Source: Macrocystis pyrifera (Eukaryota; Sar; Phaeophyceae; Laminariales; Laminariaceae). Taken from it: 64,000 bases of DNA. The DNA is taken from the NCBI GenBank assembly GCA_031763025.1, contig JASSKH010000043.1, positions 1,012,501 to 1,076,500 on the forward strand. Reading direction: 5' to 3'. Both the position numbers and the translations under genes were made by a program. Positions 12,601 through 24,600 of this stretch are shown in pieces (the stretch's first letter is position 1; the number at the start of each line of letters is the position of its first letter). The notes under the pieces are model-generated. The model saw only the letters and a list, made by a program, of their open reading frames with translations. It was not told the origin of the DNA and searched no databases.

Positions 12601-15600
12601 TAGTGCGGTCTCAACTCCAAGCACCAAGGGAACGTCTTCTGTTTGTACCTCGGTGGCTCCGGACTATCTGGGGTCTTCGACTATTAATCGTCGCCAAGTT
12701 TTGAACTGTCCGCCAGGTCTTCGGTTCCCTCCACCAGCTAACGTCCCGACCATTGCCCAAATGGATAGTATCTCCTTGTTTTGCCGCGCCACGACCCCCA
12801 TAAAAAAGAGCCGTCGTTGACGGATGGTCGTTTCGATGCTTTCGCAACGTGCTATTTTGAATGCCTCCGCACACGAAAAGGTGGAAAGTCGGCGCTGGAA
12901 GCAAATGACTCGCAAGAGAACTTATTGGTGATCCGTTCGGAGATGAACAAAGTGCTCCGCTCTGAGGGTCCACGTCACACACCCGTACAGCAGGGTCTCA
13001 ATCACATCGGCCTTTTAGCATGCGGACTTTCAGGCTGAGCAGGGCCGTCGTCCTATCATACTACCAGAGCCAAACCGTTTGGAGCATACCCGCAGACGAC
13101 GGATCAGTCGGTCGATTTTGGGAGGGGGGTCACCGTTTTCGTGGATATTGCCTCCTAGGCATCATAACTGGACCGTTTGTTGTTACCTCTGGCCTGCAGC
13201 TTCGTTGACGAGCGGTGGGGCCAGGGTCGTCTGGTCTGATGTTTCAAGTAGTATTGCTTCTGTCTTCGTTTCCGATACCGTGCGGCCTACTGTTCGGAAG
13301 AGAGTCACGATGACTCCAATCATTTTAGCGAGTCTTCCGGCCGACACCGAGGCAATTCCTGCGTCATCAGCTTACAACATGCCCCACGCAGAGCCGTTCA
13401 AACGCAGGCCTACATAACTTGCTCCTTTGTTCCGAAGTCGTCAATCTCGTTGAGTTGAACCAAATACCTGACGATCGCTTCGTTTCTGCTCAAACTTATC
13501 AGTACCACGAGTAACGCAACTGGGAAGAGCACGTTATGCAGTAACGGTGATAGCACGGACCCTTGCCGCAGCCCCTGCATGATTTCAAACCATTCCAGGG
13601 ACTTGCCGTCATCCGTACGCACGCGCTCTCATATTTCTTATTCGAAATTCCGGATACTTGTATGCATAAACTTGGAGGTTTGGAGCGCGTGAAGACTTCC
13701 CACGGCAGATATCGGCCGACAGAGTCGGACGTGTTCAGCAGATCGATGAAACACATTTACAGGAGGATTTTCCTTTGTCATCTGAGCTCTTGCAACCGGC
13801 GCACGACAAACAGCATATCGGTCGTTGGTCGTGCAGGACAGAAGCCACACTGTTCCTGCGGGAGTATTCTCTCAACCTCGCAGCAGTTGCAAAGGCGGAA
13901 GGCGTCGAGTTTCAACAACACTTTGCGTTCTTGGGCAACAAGCGAAAATCCCTCTGTAGAAGTGTCAGAGCAACTAAGTCCTTTGGTTATCGACGGACAT
14001 TGATAATCAACATATTTCCATTACTGAGGAACCTCTCCTCTCACCCAAACGTTAACACAGGTATTCTGAAAACAGTGGGCGAAAAGGGGATGGTCGAGTT
14101 ATGGAGTTCTGTCTGGAACCTATCTGGCCAATGAGCTATCCAACTCGATATGCCCTCAAGTGCTTCCGTCATCCGGTCCATGCATGGTTCATATCCCAGT
14201 GACAGTTGAAGCCGTCGCGGTGGCCAAAGATTCATGACCGTGGGGTCGAATTCGAGTAGTTTCGCGTTCAAGAATTTGTGGCTAAAACAATGATCGTTCA
14301 CAAGTTCGCACCAAATCGCGAAACAGCGTGACATCCTCGTCCCTAATGAACTGCTCGCTCCCAGTTTTTTTTCTCTTCCAATCTTACCCCATTCTTCAGG
14401 TGCTGATGCGCTTATCTGTGGTCGTTCTTTGCTGGGAGCCTCTCGGTTAAGTTAGGTACTATTCAGAATTCGCATGTACGCCTGCGGTAATCCAGTCGTG
14501 CAGGTTTGCACACGCAGATCGCGGTGTCGTTCACGCAGTTGCATCCTGGGCATGGTCACGAAATCATTGTCACGCTTTGTTCCTCGGTGTTCATGCTACT
14601 TTGCATATGGACAAGAGTTCCGTAGGTTTACGCGTGGCTACGTGGTTGGGGTGCTATGTCGTTTTTAACCTCATCGATAATGGCCGTAGTGAATAGATCA
14701 ACCTTACCAGCCGTGTTACGAGATTGACTGATTTGTTTTAGAAACGACCCTCGCGACTAATCGCTGACGACACCATCCGTCGGACGTAAAAACATTTCCT
14801 GTCAAATTGTCGGTGTTTTGGAGGCTTTAGCGCTTGTCCGTTGAACGTGAAGGAACCACTGGATTGGACGTCGATATACGGTACGCATTGAGGTGGTCTC
14901 AGTCCTGCTATAGCTGGAGGCGGCGGCAGTGGGACGACTTTAACACAATTCGCTATTGGCTGACTTGCTTGAAGGGTTAGGATGCAATCGATCCGCTGAC
15001 GGTCACTCGGGCTGGCGCCGTTGTGTGTATGCGATATGCGGCCCTTGCGTGAGATGAAAAAACGTGTTGGTGGGGGCTAACTTGCAACTGCTGGCGAATG
15101 ACAGATTTCTTTCACCATTATCGTTAGGAACCCCACGTCCGCATGCTCCAAGTGCTCTACTTTCATCTTCCCATCCTCGGAGCAGTTCGCGCGTTAGCAT
15201 ACATCGGTACAAAAGGCGTTCTACTAAAGAGGTGCACCCTCTAAACTCGAGGCTCCTATGCCCCCCCGACGTAGAATACGGAATTTATTGGGGGACAAAC
15301 ATATGGATTTGAACAATGCTACGCGCGTCTCGTACGTGTACGTGCGCATTGCGTCCAACAGTGTAGAGCACAACCTACATACCCATCCTCCTACTGACCC
15401 CCGTTAAGGACGCCGTTATGGCTCAGATTTTGTTTTTGCCGCGTTCTACGATAGAGGTAGCACATTTCTGCTCAAACATTTGCTGAATGACGGGGTTCCT
15501 TAACCCAATATTGTCCAAATGCCCATCTCGTTTTGAAAAATGTTTTCTTGTGTACTTGTGGGCGAGGAGATCAGTAATCAGGATGCAATTTGATTTTTGC

Positions 15601-18600
15601 TAAGGTCAGTATTCGGGTGAGGTATGGAGCTCCTTAAGTGTGGAGTCTCAGAAACAATTGGGTCAACATCTGTCGTAGAACGCCTCTGTTCCCTAAGGCA
15701 ATACCTCCTTCGTATAACGCCTCACAACGAAAACCTTTTTGTTGGAATCTGTGCCACCAAGTCCCTCGGCTTTGACCAGACAATTGGTGTCAGTTCGGAA
15801 TCCTTGGCTCAATCAGTTGGAGGATACGCAACGACGAAATCCAATGTCTGGCATTCACCAGCCAGATCAATATACATCGGCATAAGCCGTTCGTCAAAGA
15901 ACTGGTGAGTGTACACAAACTAACTGCATGACGATTCCAATGCAGCTAGACGTACTCCGAACGGCGCTTCCCTGGTGACTGAAGTTTTCTGACCCGAGAA
16001 GAAACCTTTGTAAGCTGCCGCACGGAACGTCATGCTGCCGGCCCTCCGAGGTTCCTCCAGGCCGATAACGTCACAACCGACTAGCTGGCCCTACACGCTC
16101 GCCATGCCCATGCCCGTTTTCCCCCTTATCAGGCAGGGTGGCCACATTGTAGGTCGATACCGCCACAAGTGCCCCCCTCTATCTCTTGCGAGCCTCACGG
16201 CCTGCTTTCTGTGCTAGCCGACTTGAGGCTCGTACCCGCCTCCTTTCATGCTCTTTTTCGCGTTTTTTTTTCTATGACGAATGCGGCTCCGCGTTTCGTT
16301 GCCCGGTACGTCCCTTGGATTCCGTTGACTGGTTGCAACCGTCCCAGCCAACGCCACGACTCTCGTCCTTCCTGCCGTGTATGCGTACCTACGTGGTGGC
16401 TGGATGATGTACCCGCCCTGCCTCAGGTATAAACTTCTTGTCGTCGGGGATAAGCAAAAACCGCATCACTACCACCCCACGGGGTCCCTAAAGTAAGCAG
16501 GTCACGAGCCAGATTAGGCAAGGTTCCTTTCCTACCTGCCGGGAGGCTCCATGCTCGTGTGACTGCGTGTAGACCATTGCAGGTCCGTGAGGACTACCTC
16601 CGCCCACCTCAAAGACAGGGCAGGCCGATAGCTCATTGATAACATATGTTCGTATGAAATTTGTTTTTTTTTCTCCGGCGGATTGGTAAAAAAAAAGAGC
16701 TTGAGCTACTACACTTGCACGTTCAAATTCCGTGTCGTGTCAATTTAATCCTTCTGTCTCGTTGCAACACCAGCACGAGCTGCTGTTACCACTGGCGCTT
16801 GGGAACTTTGACCCGACCTGACCCCCGAGAGCGGCAGGTGCGGTGGAGATAGCCACTCGGTAGAGTATTCTCCTCCAGGTAGTATGGAACTTGCGCGAGC
16901 TCACCCGCGAACAAAACCCTACGCTACGAGGCCTTCCCGCCGGACTTGGTCCAGTTACGGTGCACCCTACCCGTTGGGGCGTTGGTCCTCAGATGTTTCT
17001 GTTGTTAATAGTTGTATCGCTCAAACAGCAGTACAAAGGCACAACAAATGACCACTCACGCGTTTGGCCAGCTTAATTCACTCTGGTACATGAATTGCTG
17101 TAGTACCAGTAGTACGACGGAACGATACTACCCCAGTTGCCGGCGTCCCCGGTGGCTTGGTAGGTGGTCCGCAAGCCTGTCAAGATCAATTTCGTGGATT
17201 CGAGTATCACCGAGTGCATGCTCGTAGGGACTTTTTTTTGCACAAAATTGATTAGCTGAAAACGCGAAAGCGTGAGTTAGCTGTACATTTGATGAAAATC
17301 GACGAGCAGTGGGAATGCTGAACCCTATGCGCAACAAAAAATAAAGGCACGTACCGGGGGGGAGAAGGGACGACACCTGTGGCCACGGCTTGTCCAGAAG
17401 ATGGCTGGGGGTAAACCCTCCTACGAGTTAGGCTGGAAAGTAAAAGTGACGATTACAAAAAAAATAAATATATATACATGTGAATCAAGCATGTACCTAC
17501 AAGAGTACATACCAGACAGATACGCAGGAAAGATGGCCACGCATTCGCTTCGATACTTTTTTTGCGCTTCTGATAGAGTATCGTCTGCTTTTGAGGCAAC
17601 GAAGGATAGATTCACACTTGCCACACACAACAACCTAGCACAGTACAGTACAATCACAACAAAATATCGATCAGCACAATACAGGACTAATACCATCAAC
17701 CTTACAACGCCAAATCCCACAACAACACAACTTTCGAACAGAAAGGGTGCATACGATGGCTACCATCCTGGCTAGCGTTGTGGGCAGAGAGCTAGGGCTC
17801 ATTCGGTAGCACGTTCTCGACCTTGGTCGGCGATTTTTAAGATGAGCTCATAGTATCCGTGTATTTTGCTCCCCCTACATATTGTATACATGCATTCGTG
17901 CTTCGTTCAGAGACAGAACAATGTCACCTGACACGTATAACTATGATGAGTACATGTGTTTACATGATCATGAGGGCCGGTCTCGGTATCCGATCCTTCG
18001 GGTCCGACTATCTATACGTTGACTGCAGTTTTACGAGCGCCCCCTTTCGAGTATCGCGGTCGTCACCCCTCGCCGTATCTATTTCCAGTGTCAAACTTCT
18101 CGTGGAGGAGTGCCGCCCCGAGACCCCAACCCTGCTCCGGGCACCAACGCAGAGCCCTTGTATATGCATACATAGATGTGATGGGTGGGTCCAATGATAT
18201 CACATGGGTTAGCCTTAGCTTAATCCATTAACACTACTGTAGGTCAAGATATCAATATAATTCTACTCCCGGGGTACACGACTGAAAAATACGTTCAGGA
18301 ACGGCATCCACAGCCGAAAGCATGGGGATACATAGTCTCCCTCAGGGTGTGGAAGATATTTCACACGTATAGAATTGATTGTTTACAAGGAATACTCGTG
18401 TCCGAGTACGGGACTTGTCCACGAGTGAGCATGAGTGTATACTGAAGTAGTTGTTTACGATTATAAAAAAAAAACACACACACAGAGTCCCATTTTAGCA
18501 TATGTTGTCATGATATCCCCGTTTCCCGTAGGAATACTTCGGGGGGCCTTTTCTTTTTCGGCTACTCTGATACTTGCCTCTGCCGTCAGAGTTCATCTAC

Positions 18601-21600
18601 GCCGTTAGAAGTGAAAGCAAACTAGTGCCCTCTATCCGTTTTGATTGATTAAGAGCACCCAGTGTTCAGCTGCACGTTGTTGGGGTCTGTCTCCTGCCGT
18701 ACATTCCATAGCTGGATCATGTTACCTCGAATAGGCTTCGTACCCTCATCGAAAGCAGGGTTGTATCCTGCTTTCGCCTTGCAGTTAATGGAGGAGTGGA
18801 AGGCAGTTGTGAACCTCTTTGTGCTCCAACCTGTTCTCCGAATGTTTCTGTGGATATTGTGCCCTTGTGAATTTATAAACGTCGTTACATGCAACCCTTT
18901 CAGAAGGCTGATGTTAGGGCATCCTCGTATGCGGCTTGCTTGTTGTTGAGGCATTACGGTGCTCGTTAGCATGAAACCATGTGCACGTTGTCGCATGCTT
19001 TCCCCGTCAGAGTTCATCCGCGCGGCTGCGGTAGAAACTCAATGTATACGCACCCCCACACATTTGTGAGAGATTGGTAGCATCCAGTATCAACTTGCGC
19101 CTTAGAAGAATCCGTTTTAACAAGAATACTCTCACCCTGTTAGGCAGCTTAGGGTTCGAAACATCACACGTTTGAAATGGTAGCAGCAACCTAAGGTCGA
19201 CGTATTACGTTGCCGGCTGAGAACCCGTACTTACTCTACGCGAAATCACCAGGGTACTACGCGGGTTTGCTGTCTGGAGCCATCATGATCGGTCGTTTGT
19301 TCTCTTCGCACTTTTGGGGGGTTGCAACCGACCGTTTCGGATGCCTCTTCGTGATGGTTGTCGGCCTCTTGTCGACCGCGGTTCTGTCCATGGCCTTCGG
19401 GTGTTCGACAACATTCACATGGGCCTTTTTTTGTAGGTAAGAGGCACAATGTTATGAAACGTCAGACTAGGTATGTGTATGATAGCTTAGTGGGCCCAGC
19501 ATGTTCCAACTCGCGGGGGTAACCATGAAACCAAGGATCTGCCCCGTACATATTTCCCATCCTGGGAAATGGACAACGGGACCAAAGAAAGTATTTTTTA
19601 GTTCACCGAAGGAGTCCCTAAAATAGCTAAAATTTGTTGTCTGCTTGAATCGCGCTAAATCTCGTAAAGTGGGAAAAATCGGGAGAAGCCTGGATACCCA
19701 AAACTGTTCCCGCGCGACGCCGAACATCGCCGCTCGTTTACGTCACTTTTGTTTATCTCTTTGCGGACGTTCTCAAACCGGGTGCCTCACGGAGACGTCG
19801 CAAATATGTTTTTCTCGAGGGGTCATGGTTGCGAACCTCGAGTAAAACGTGCGGCTTCAATCACACCCGGCTGCCTTCAGTGTCTGCCACATGGAAACGT
19901 CTCCCTGCGATAGGTATATCGCATATAGCAAATTACCGATACTGAAAATACATTTACATGTTGTAAACCAACATTGTGATTGACTTTGTTTACCCTTAAT
20001 CTGTGTTAGCCACGCCGAGAGCACGCGCCCTATATCTCTAGGGCAACTTGTCGGACCAGTACATGGGCGAAAATCGAAATCATTGGAGCAGAACGACACG
20101 ACACGAGCGTTCATCACTGCCCACTTTCAAAATGTTGGGCTCCCCAGGATTCTGCTCGGACTGCTGAACGGCACGGTAACTGCGTCAAAAACCCTCGTTT
20201 CCGAGGTTTGCGGCAAAGAGCACGAGACCGTGGGCATGGGCGTCATGACGAGTGAGTAGTGTGGCGACAGAAGGGGTCATAGGTTTGTGTGTTTCGTTTT
20301 CAGGCCGCACCGCAAGCACGATACCGACAGCATCGCTACCCTGATACCTCGTGACGTCAGACCTGATACCCTGTAGTCGGTACCGGGTATGCGGAACGCT
20401 GGGTTTGCGCGTTGGGGAATAGGATTCACGATTAAAGATCAACAACTCGTGATGTTCCTCTAATCACGACAAATTGTTTCTCTTTCAACGTCTAGGGCAA
20501 TGGAGCACGTGCTTTCCGGTGCGAGTGCTCTTCACACGCCTCGGCCTTGGCAAAACCCTGCCGTCGATACCCCGATGCTTTAGTATCAGGTGCATGCGTA
20601 TTACAAACCGTGTTCCTGCTCGCCCGGCAAAGCTCTACACTGTGTCTTAAACTCCGTGACAGGCGGGACCATGATGCCGCTCCGTTTACCATGCTCGCGA
20701 TGAAAACGTAGCTTTGGGTGTTTTTATGTTCTCTGTGTGCGCGTTATAGGACTCCGTATACTACAGTGGATAGTTTGATGCGAAGAAGGTGTGAAACTTA
20801 CGAGTGTGGCGCAGGGCTTCATGCGGCGACTTGGAAACAAGCTTGCCTCAATGGTCTGCACTACAAGCCCCTGTTTGTTCTTCGAACATGTAGGTCGCTA
20901 TCGACCGAACGACCCCCACCCAACCAAAGACTAGGCAGCGGATGGTGCGAGGGTAAGATCTCGGTGAAACCTGATCTACAGTTTAACCCATTCATTCATT
21001 CACCTGTATGACCTGCCCGCCTCTCCGCCCTTTCCTCGCATGCTGTGCTTGTCTTGCATTTTTGATCAACTGTACAACTACTCTAGCTGCTTGGACGATC
21101 GCAGCTGTGGTCGGGCCTGGCCTGGGAGGGCTTTTGTCGGAGCCGGCGAAACACTACCCTAACACCTTCTCGAAGCTTGGAATATTCGGAAGGTGCCTCT
21201 CCAGGGGTGGGAATATCGTTGTCTGTTGCTTCACTGACGAGTGCTCAGCAATATTTGACCAATCATGTCGTCTGCTATAACTGTCTGGGGCTTGGAAATG
21301 TAGACCAAACGCGCGTGTTGTTGATTGACACTAACGGACTGGTGCTTGGTAAATGTGGAGGCAAAGGGAAGGGCGAGGCACGTCTACCCCCCTAAATGCC
21401 TTCCACATTTCGCGTGCCAGCTGCTGATTCTAGCTATACCCCAAGCGAACATGTCGACTCAAGACCTTAAACAATAACACGCAAATACACACCGTCCGAG
21501 AAAAAGTACCAACGTGAGTCCTGTTGGCTTCTCCTAATTATTTGTTCCACCGGTTGTTCTACCCCCACCGTCTACGAGCTCTCGGTAAACGACGTACGAT

Positions 21601-24600
21601 GGATCGATTCTGCCGGTGGGCTTGAGGTATTACGTTCCTGACACAGTTCATCAACTACTCACGTACATCGTCCTGCAGAGGTAGCGAAGTAGGTTATGGC
21701 TCTAGATAATATATATGTTGTGGTTTGCTTGGCTGTGCGGGCAGGCAATATTGCGTACAACCTGCGACCCACCCAAGTTTTCCCTTGGACGCGTAAAGTG
21801 TTCTCGCACTATCGGCGTAAATTTGAAGCCCAGCTTCGGATTCGCTGCGACTAAGCCAACGATTACCCTTCAACTTTGGCTGCCTGTGCTGCTGAACAAA
21901 TGTTAACAGGCATCCGTACCTTCTGCCCAACGTCGTCGGGTCCGGTTTGGCACTGGTCTCGCTCCCACTGGTGCTCATTTTTGTCAAGGACATGCGACCA
22001 GTCGAGGGCATCGTGCAGACGTGAGTACCAATAATATCAAATAACCTAACCGTGCATAAAGCTTGGTGTGTGCACCGCGCACGCACAGACTCGGCGCAGG
22101 CCCCTGGGCAGGTACTCTGCTACAAGCGGGAAGGGAGTTCTGTGGTTGCCTTTGCCCGTTTTACATCTGATATTGACCGGTCCTTGCAATCTTATGTCCT
22201 ATCAATCGCCACCCAACGCATCCACGCATGATTTTAGTCTGGAATCGCTTCAACTCAAGCGCTGGCGTTCTTCCGGGAGAAGAGAGGTGTATAGCTCACA
22301 CAGCAGAGCAAGACGCGCGAGCACACAGCGCGCGAAAGGTGTTTTAAACGGATGAGTGCTACTATAGCTGTGCTTCTTTGAACGATCATTGAACTGACGG
22401 CGGATCGTCGTTCCTCGTAGTGCTTTGCTTTCCCACCACCGCAAGTACATCGTGAGTGACGCAGGTCTCATTTCCAGCCAACTTACAGAACAAGCAACAC
22501 ATGAACACTACATGGGGGCACCGGAATGCCATCGTCCGTCGTGTTTCAAACCTTTGAGCTGCACTAACGCAAACTCAATTGCTGTCCGCTTGAGATTTGT
22601 CTTGCTACCACTATCCCCAGAACGGGCTTATTTAGTACCAGTACATGGGAAAAAAACGAAATGCGAACCAAAATGTTGAAAGCAACTCCGAAGGGATGCG
22701 TTGGTATATCCAAATGACTACAGTAAGTAATGCAACTAACGAGTACGCCCCCCTTCCCACCACCCGCACCCGTTCGCTCCTTGCTTCGTTCTGTCATCCT
22801 TCGCAAGCATAAAGACGGCGTTGTGCCGCCCGTTCAACGACGCGAGTTACGCCAACGACGACAACGGCGGCGGTACAGCAAGCCTCGCGGCAGCTACGGC
22901 GCCGTCTTCCGTGCTGGTACAAAAGCATATAGGTATAACAAACGCATCGAGGGCACAGAAAGAGACGGACAACCTGATCGATGCGCCGAAACGATCGGCC
23001 CAGGCTACGGGTGACCTCGTGTGTGATGGACTCGATGGCGCCAAGCCGCCGAGCTTGCTGGCGCAACCGAACATCCGCAAGCTCGTGGTCATGGACGGAA
23101 TATATTCGGTGTGAAAGTTTCGCCATTGTTTGTGTCGTGTATCGAGACTGCGCGTATCGTGCACGACGTAGGGACTTTTGATAATATTAGGGTTTGGGTC
23201 GCACGGTCTTTGAGCTAATAAGGATCCCCGCTTCGCGTGTGATAAATGACTCTTTGTGTGTGACAAACTGCACATGGTAGACTTCCATTTTTCATGGCTA
23301 TTTTCGGTGGGTTGAGTCTTTTTGAAATAGGCAGACGTTTAACAGGAAGGTCATCCTTTGTGCGAAGATACTATTACAAGCCCATATATGCACGAAGCAC
23401 AAGACACTAACATCCGAGCACAGAAATATAGTCCAGGCTACAAGTCGTTTTCGACGAACGGGTGGAATTTCGGTAGAGTTCTCCATGTAGTAGAAAAATA
23501 TGTTTCTGGGAATATTTTCCATACAAAGCGGCAATACAAACCAGGCCCCTGCTTGGCCCTCATGACCTCACCCAGACCTGATCCCAGAGGGATCTGATCG
23601 CGTTTGGCACCCTGCTCTCATCCACAAGGTGCACAAATATATTTAGCCTCCCTAGGAAGTGCTGGAGGCCGTGAGGCCGAAGCGCGAACCTTAAACTGTC
23701 AGAATTCGTTAAACGGTCATAAATCGTCAGACCCAAAAGAATAAAAAATCGTCGCCACCTGTGAATTCAGCTCTAGCATCGAAATAAAGGTGCTGGGTAC
23801 CATAGATCGTGGATATATATCATCCTCCGCCCCCCTTACCCCTTCTACGTTATTCATAGTGTTTTTATATAGTCGCAGTACTTGTACATACCAGCAATTA
23901 CAGAGCATAGGAATATTCCTGGATGGTAACTATCTACAAAGGGGTGAACCCAGCTCTGCGTTCTAACCAATACCAAAAGTGACACATGCATTGTTTGCCT
24001 GTGCATCTCGGTCAATTTTGTTCTCCTTCCCTTACTCTTGTGTGGCGTGCTCTACTGTACGCATGGCGTTAAATATGACGTATACAACATGTCGTGGACA
24101 ATATCCAACCCACAACAGTGTGTAAGCTACGCTCTTCTCCCACCCATCCCCTGCTCGTAAATTATACGCACCAGTTCGTGTACTCTGGATTTGACGAGGT
24201 GTTCACCCTGTGGTCTCTCAGCAGCGTTGGAAACGGGGGGTTGGATTGGTCCAGCGCGCAAATAGGGAAGGTGAGACCAACGCACCCGTGGACGTTTCCT
24301 TTAGATGCACTTCGATCGAAATATCTCCTGACTTTCACCAAATTCAACGCGAGATGACACACACACCAATTGACAAGAGTCGCTCGAAACGACGAGGTTG
24401 ATAAGGGACGCGTGTAACGCCATATAGAGGCAACTCTATTTCGGCCAAATTATGTGACACTGACACGGGTGGTGGGGGTTCTCAGCGGACGGACTACACA
24501 AAATAGTTTTTTTTCCCATCGGTTACGATACATATCTATTGTACGCGATGTGAGTTACTATTGGGTTGAATGTGCGTTGGTTTTCGAGGCCAGCCCTTGG

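Larger units (their letters stand above)
11575..16640 (-). mobile_element. LINE copy B, near full length, antisense in intron 1
   Basis: A second minus-strand copy of the same family, starting right behind copy A. From high to low coordinates: a probable 5' UTR (16.2-16.6 kb), an APE-type endonuclease (about 15.75-16.18 kb), a pre-RT segment (14.05-14.25 kb), degraded RT (13.3-14.0 kb), the C-terminal segment (12.6-13.0 kb) and a 3' UTR down to about 11575. The 5' limit is uncertain and could lie as far as 17.0 kb. It is more decayed than copy A. Confidence 0.7.
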
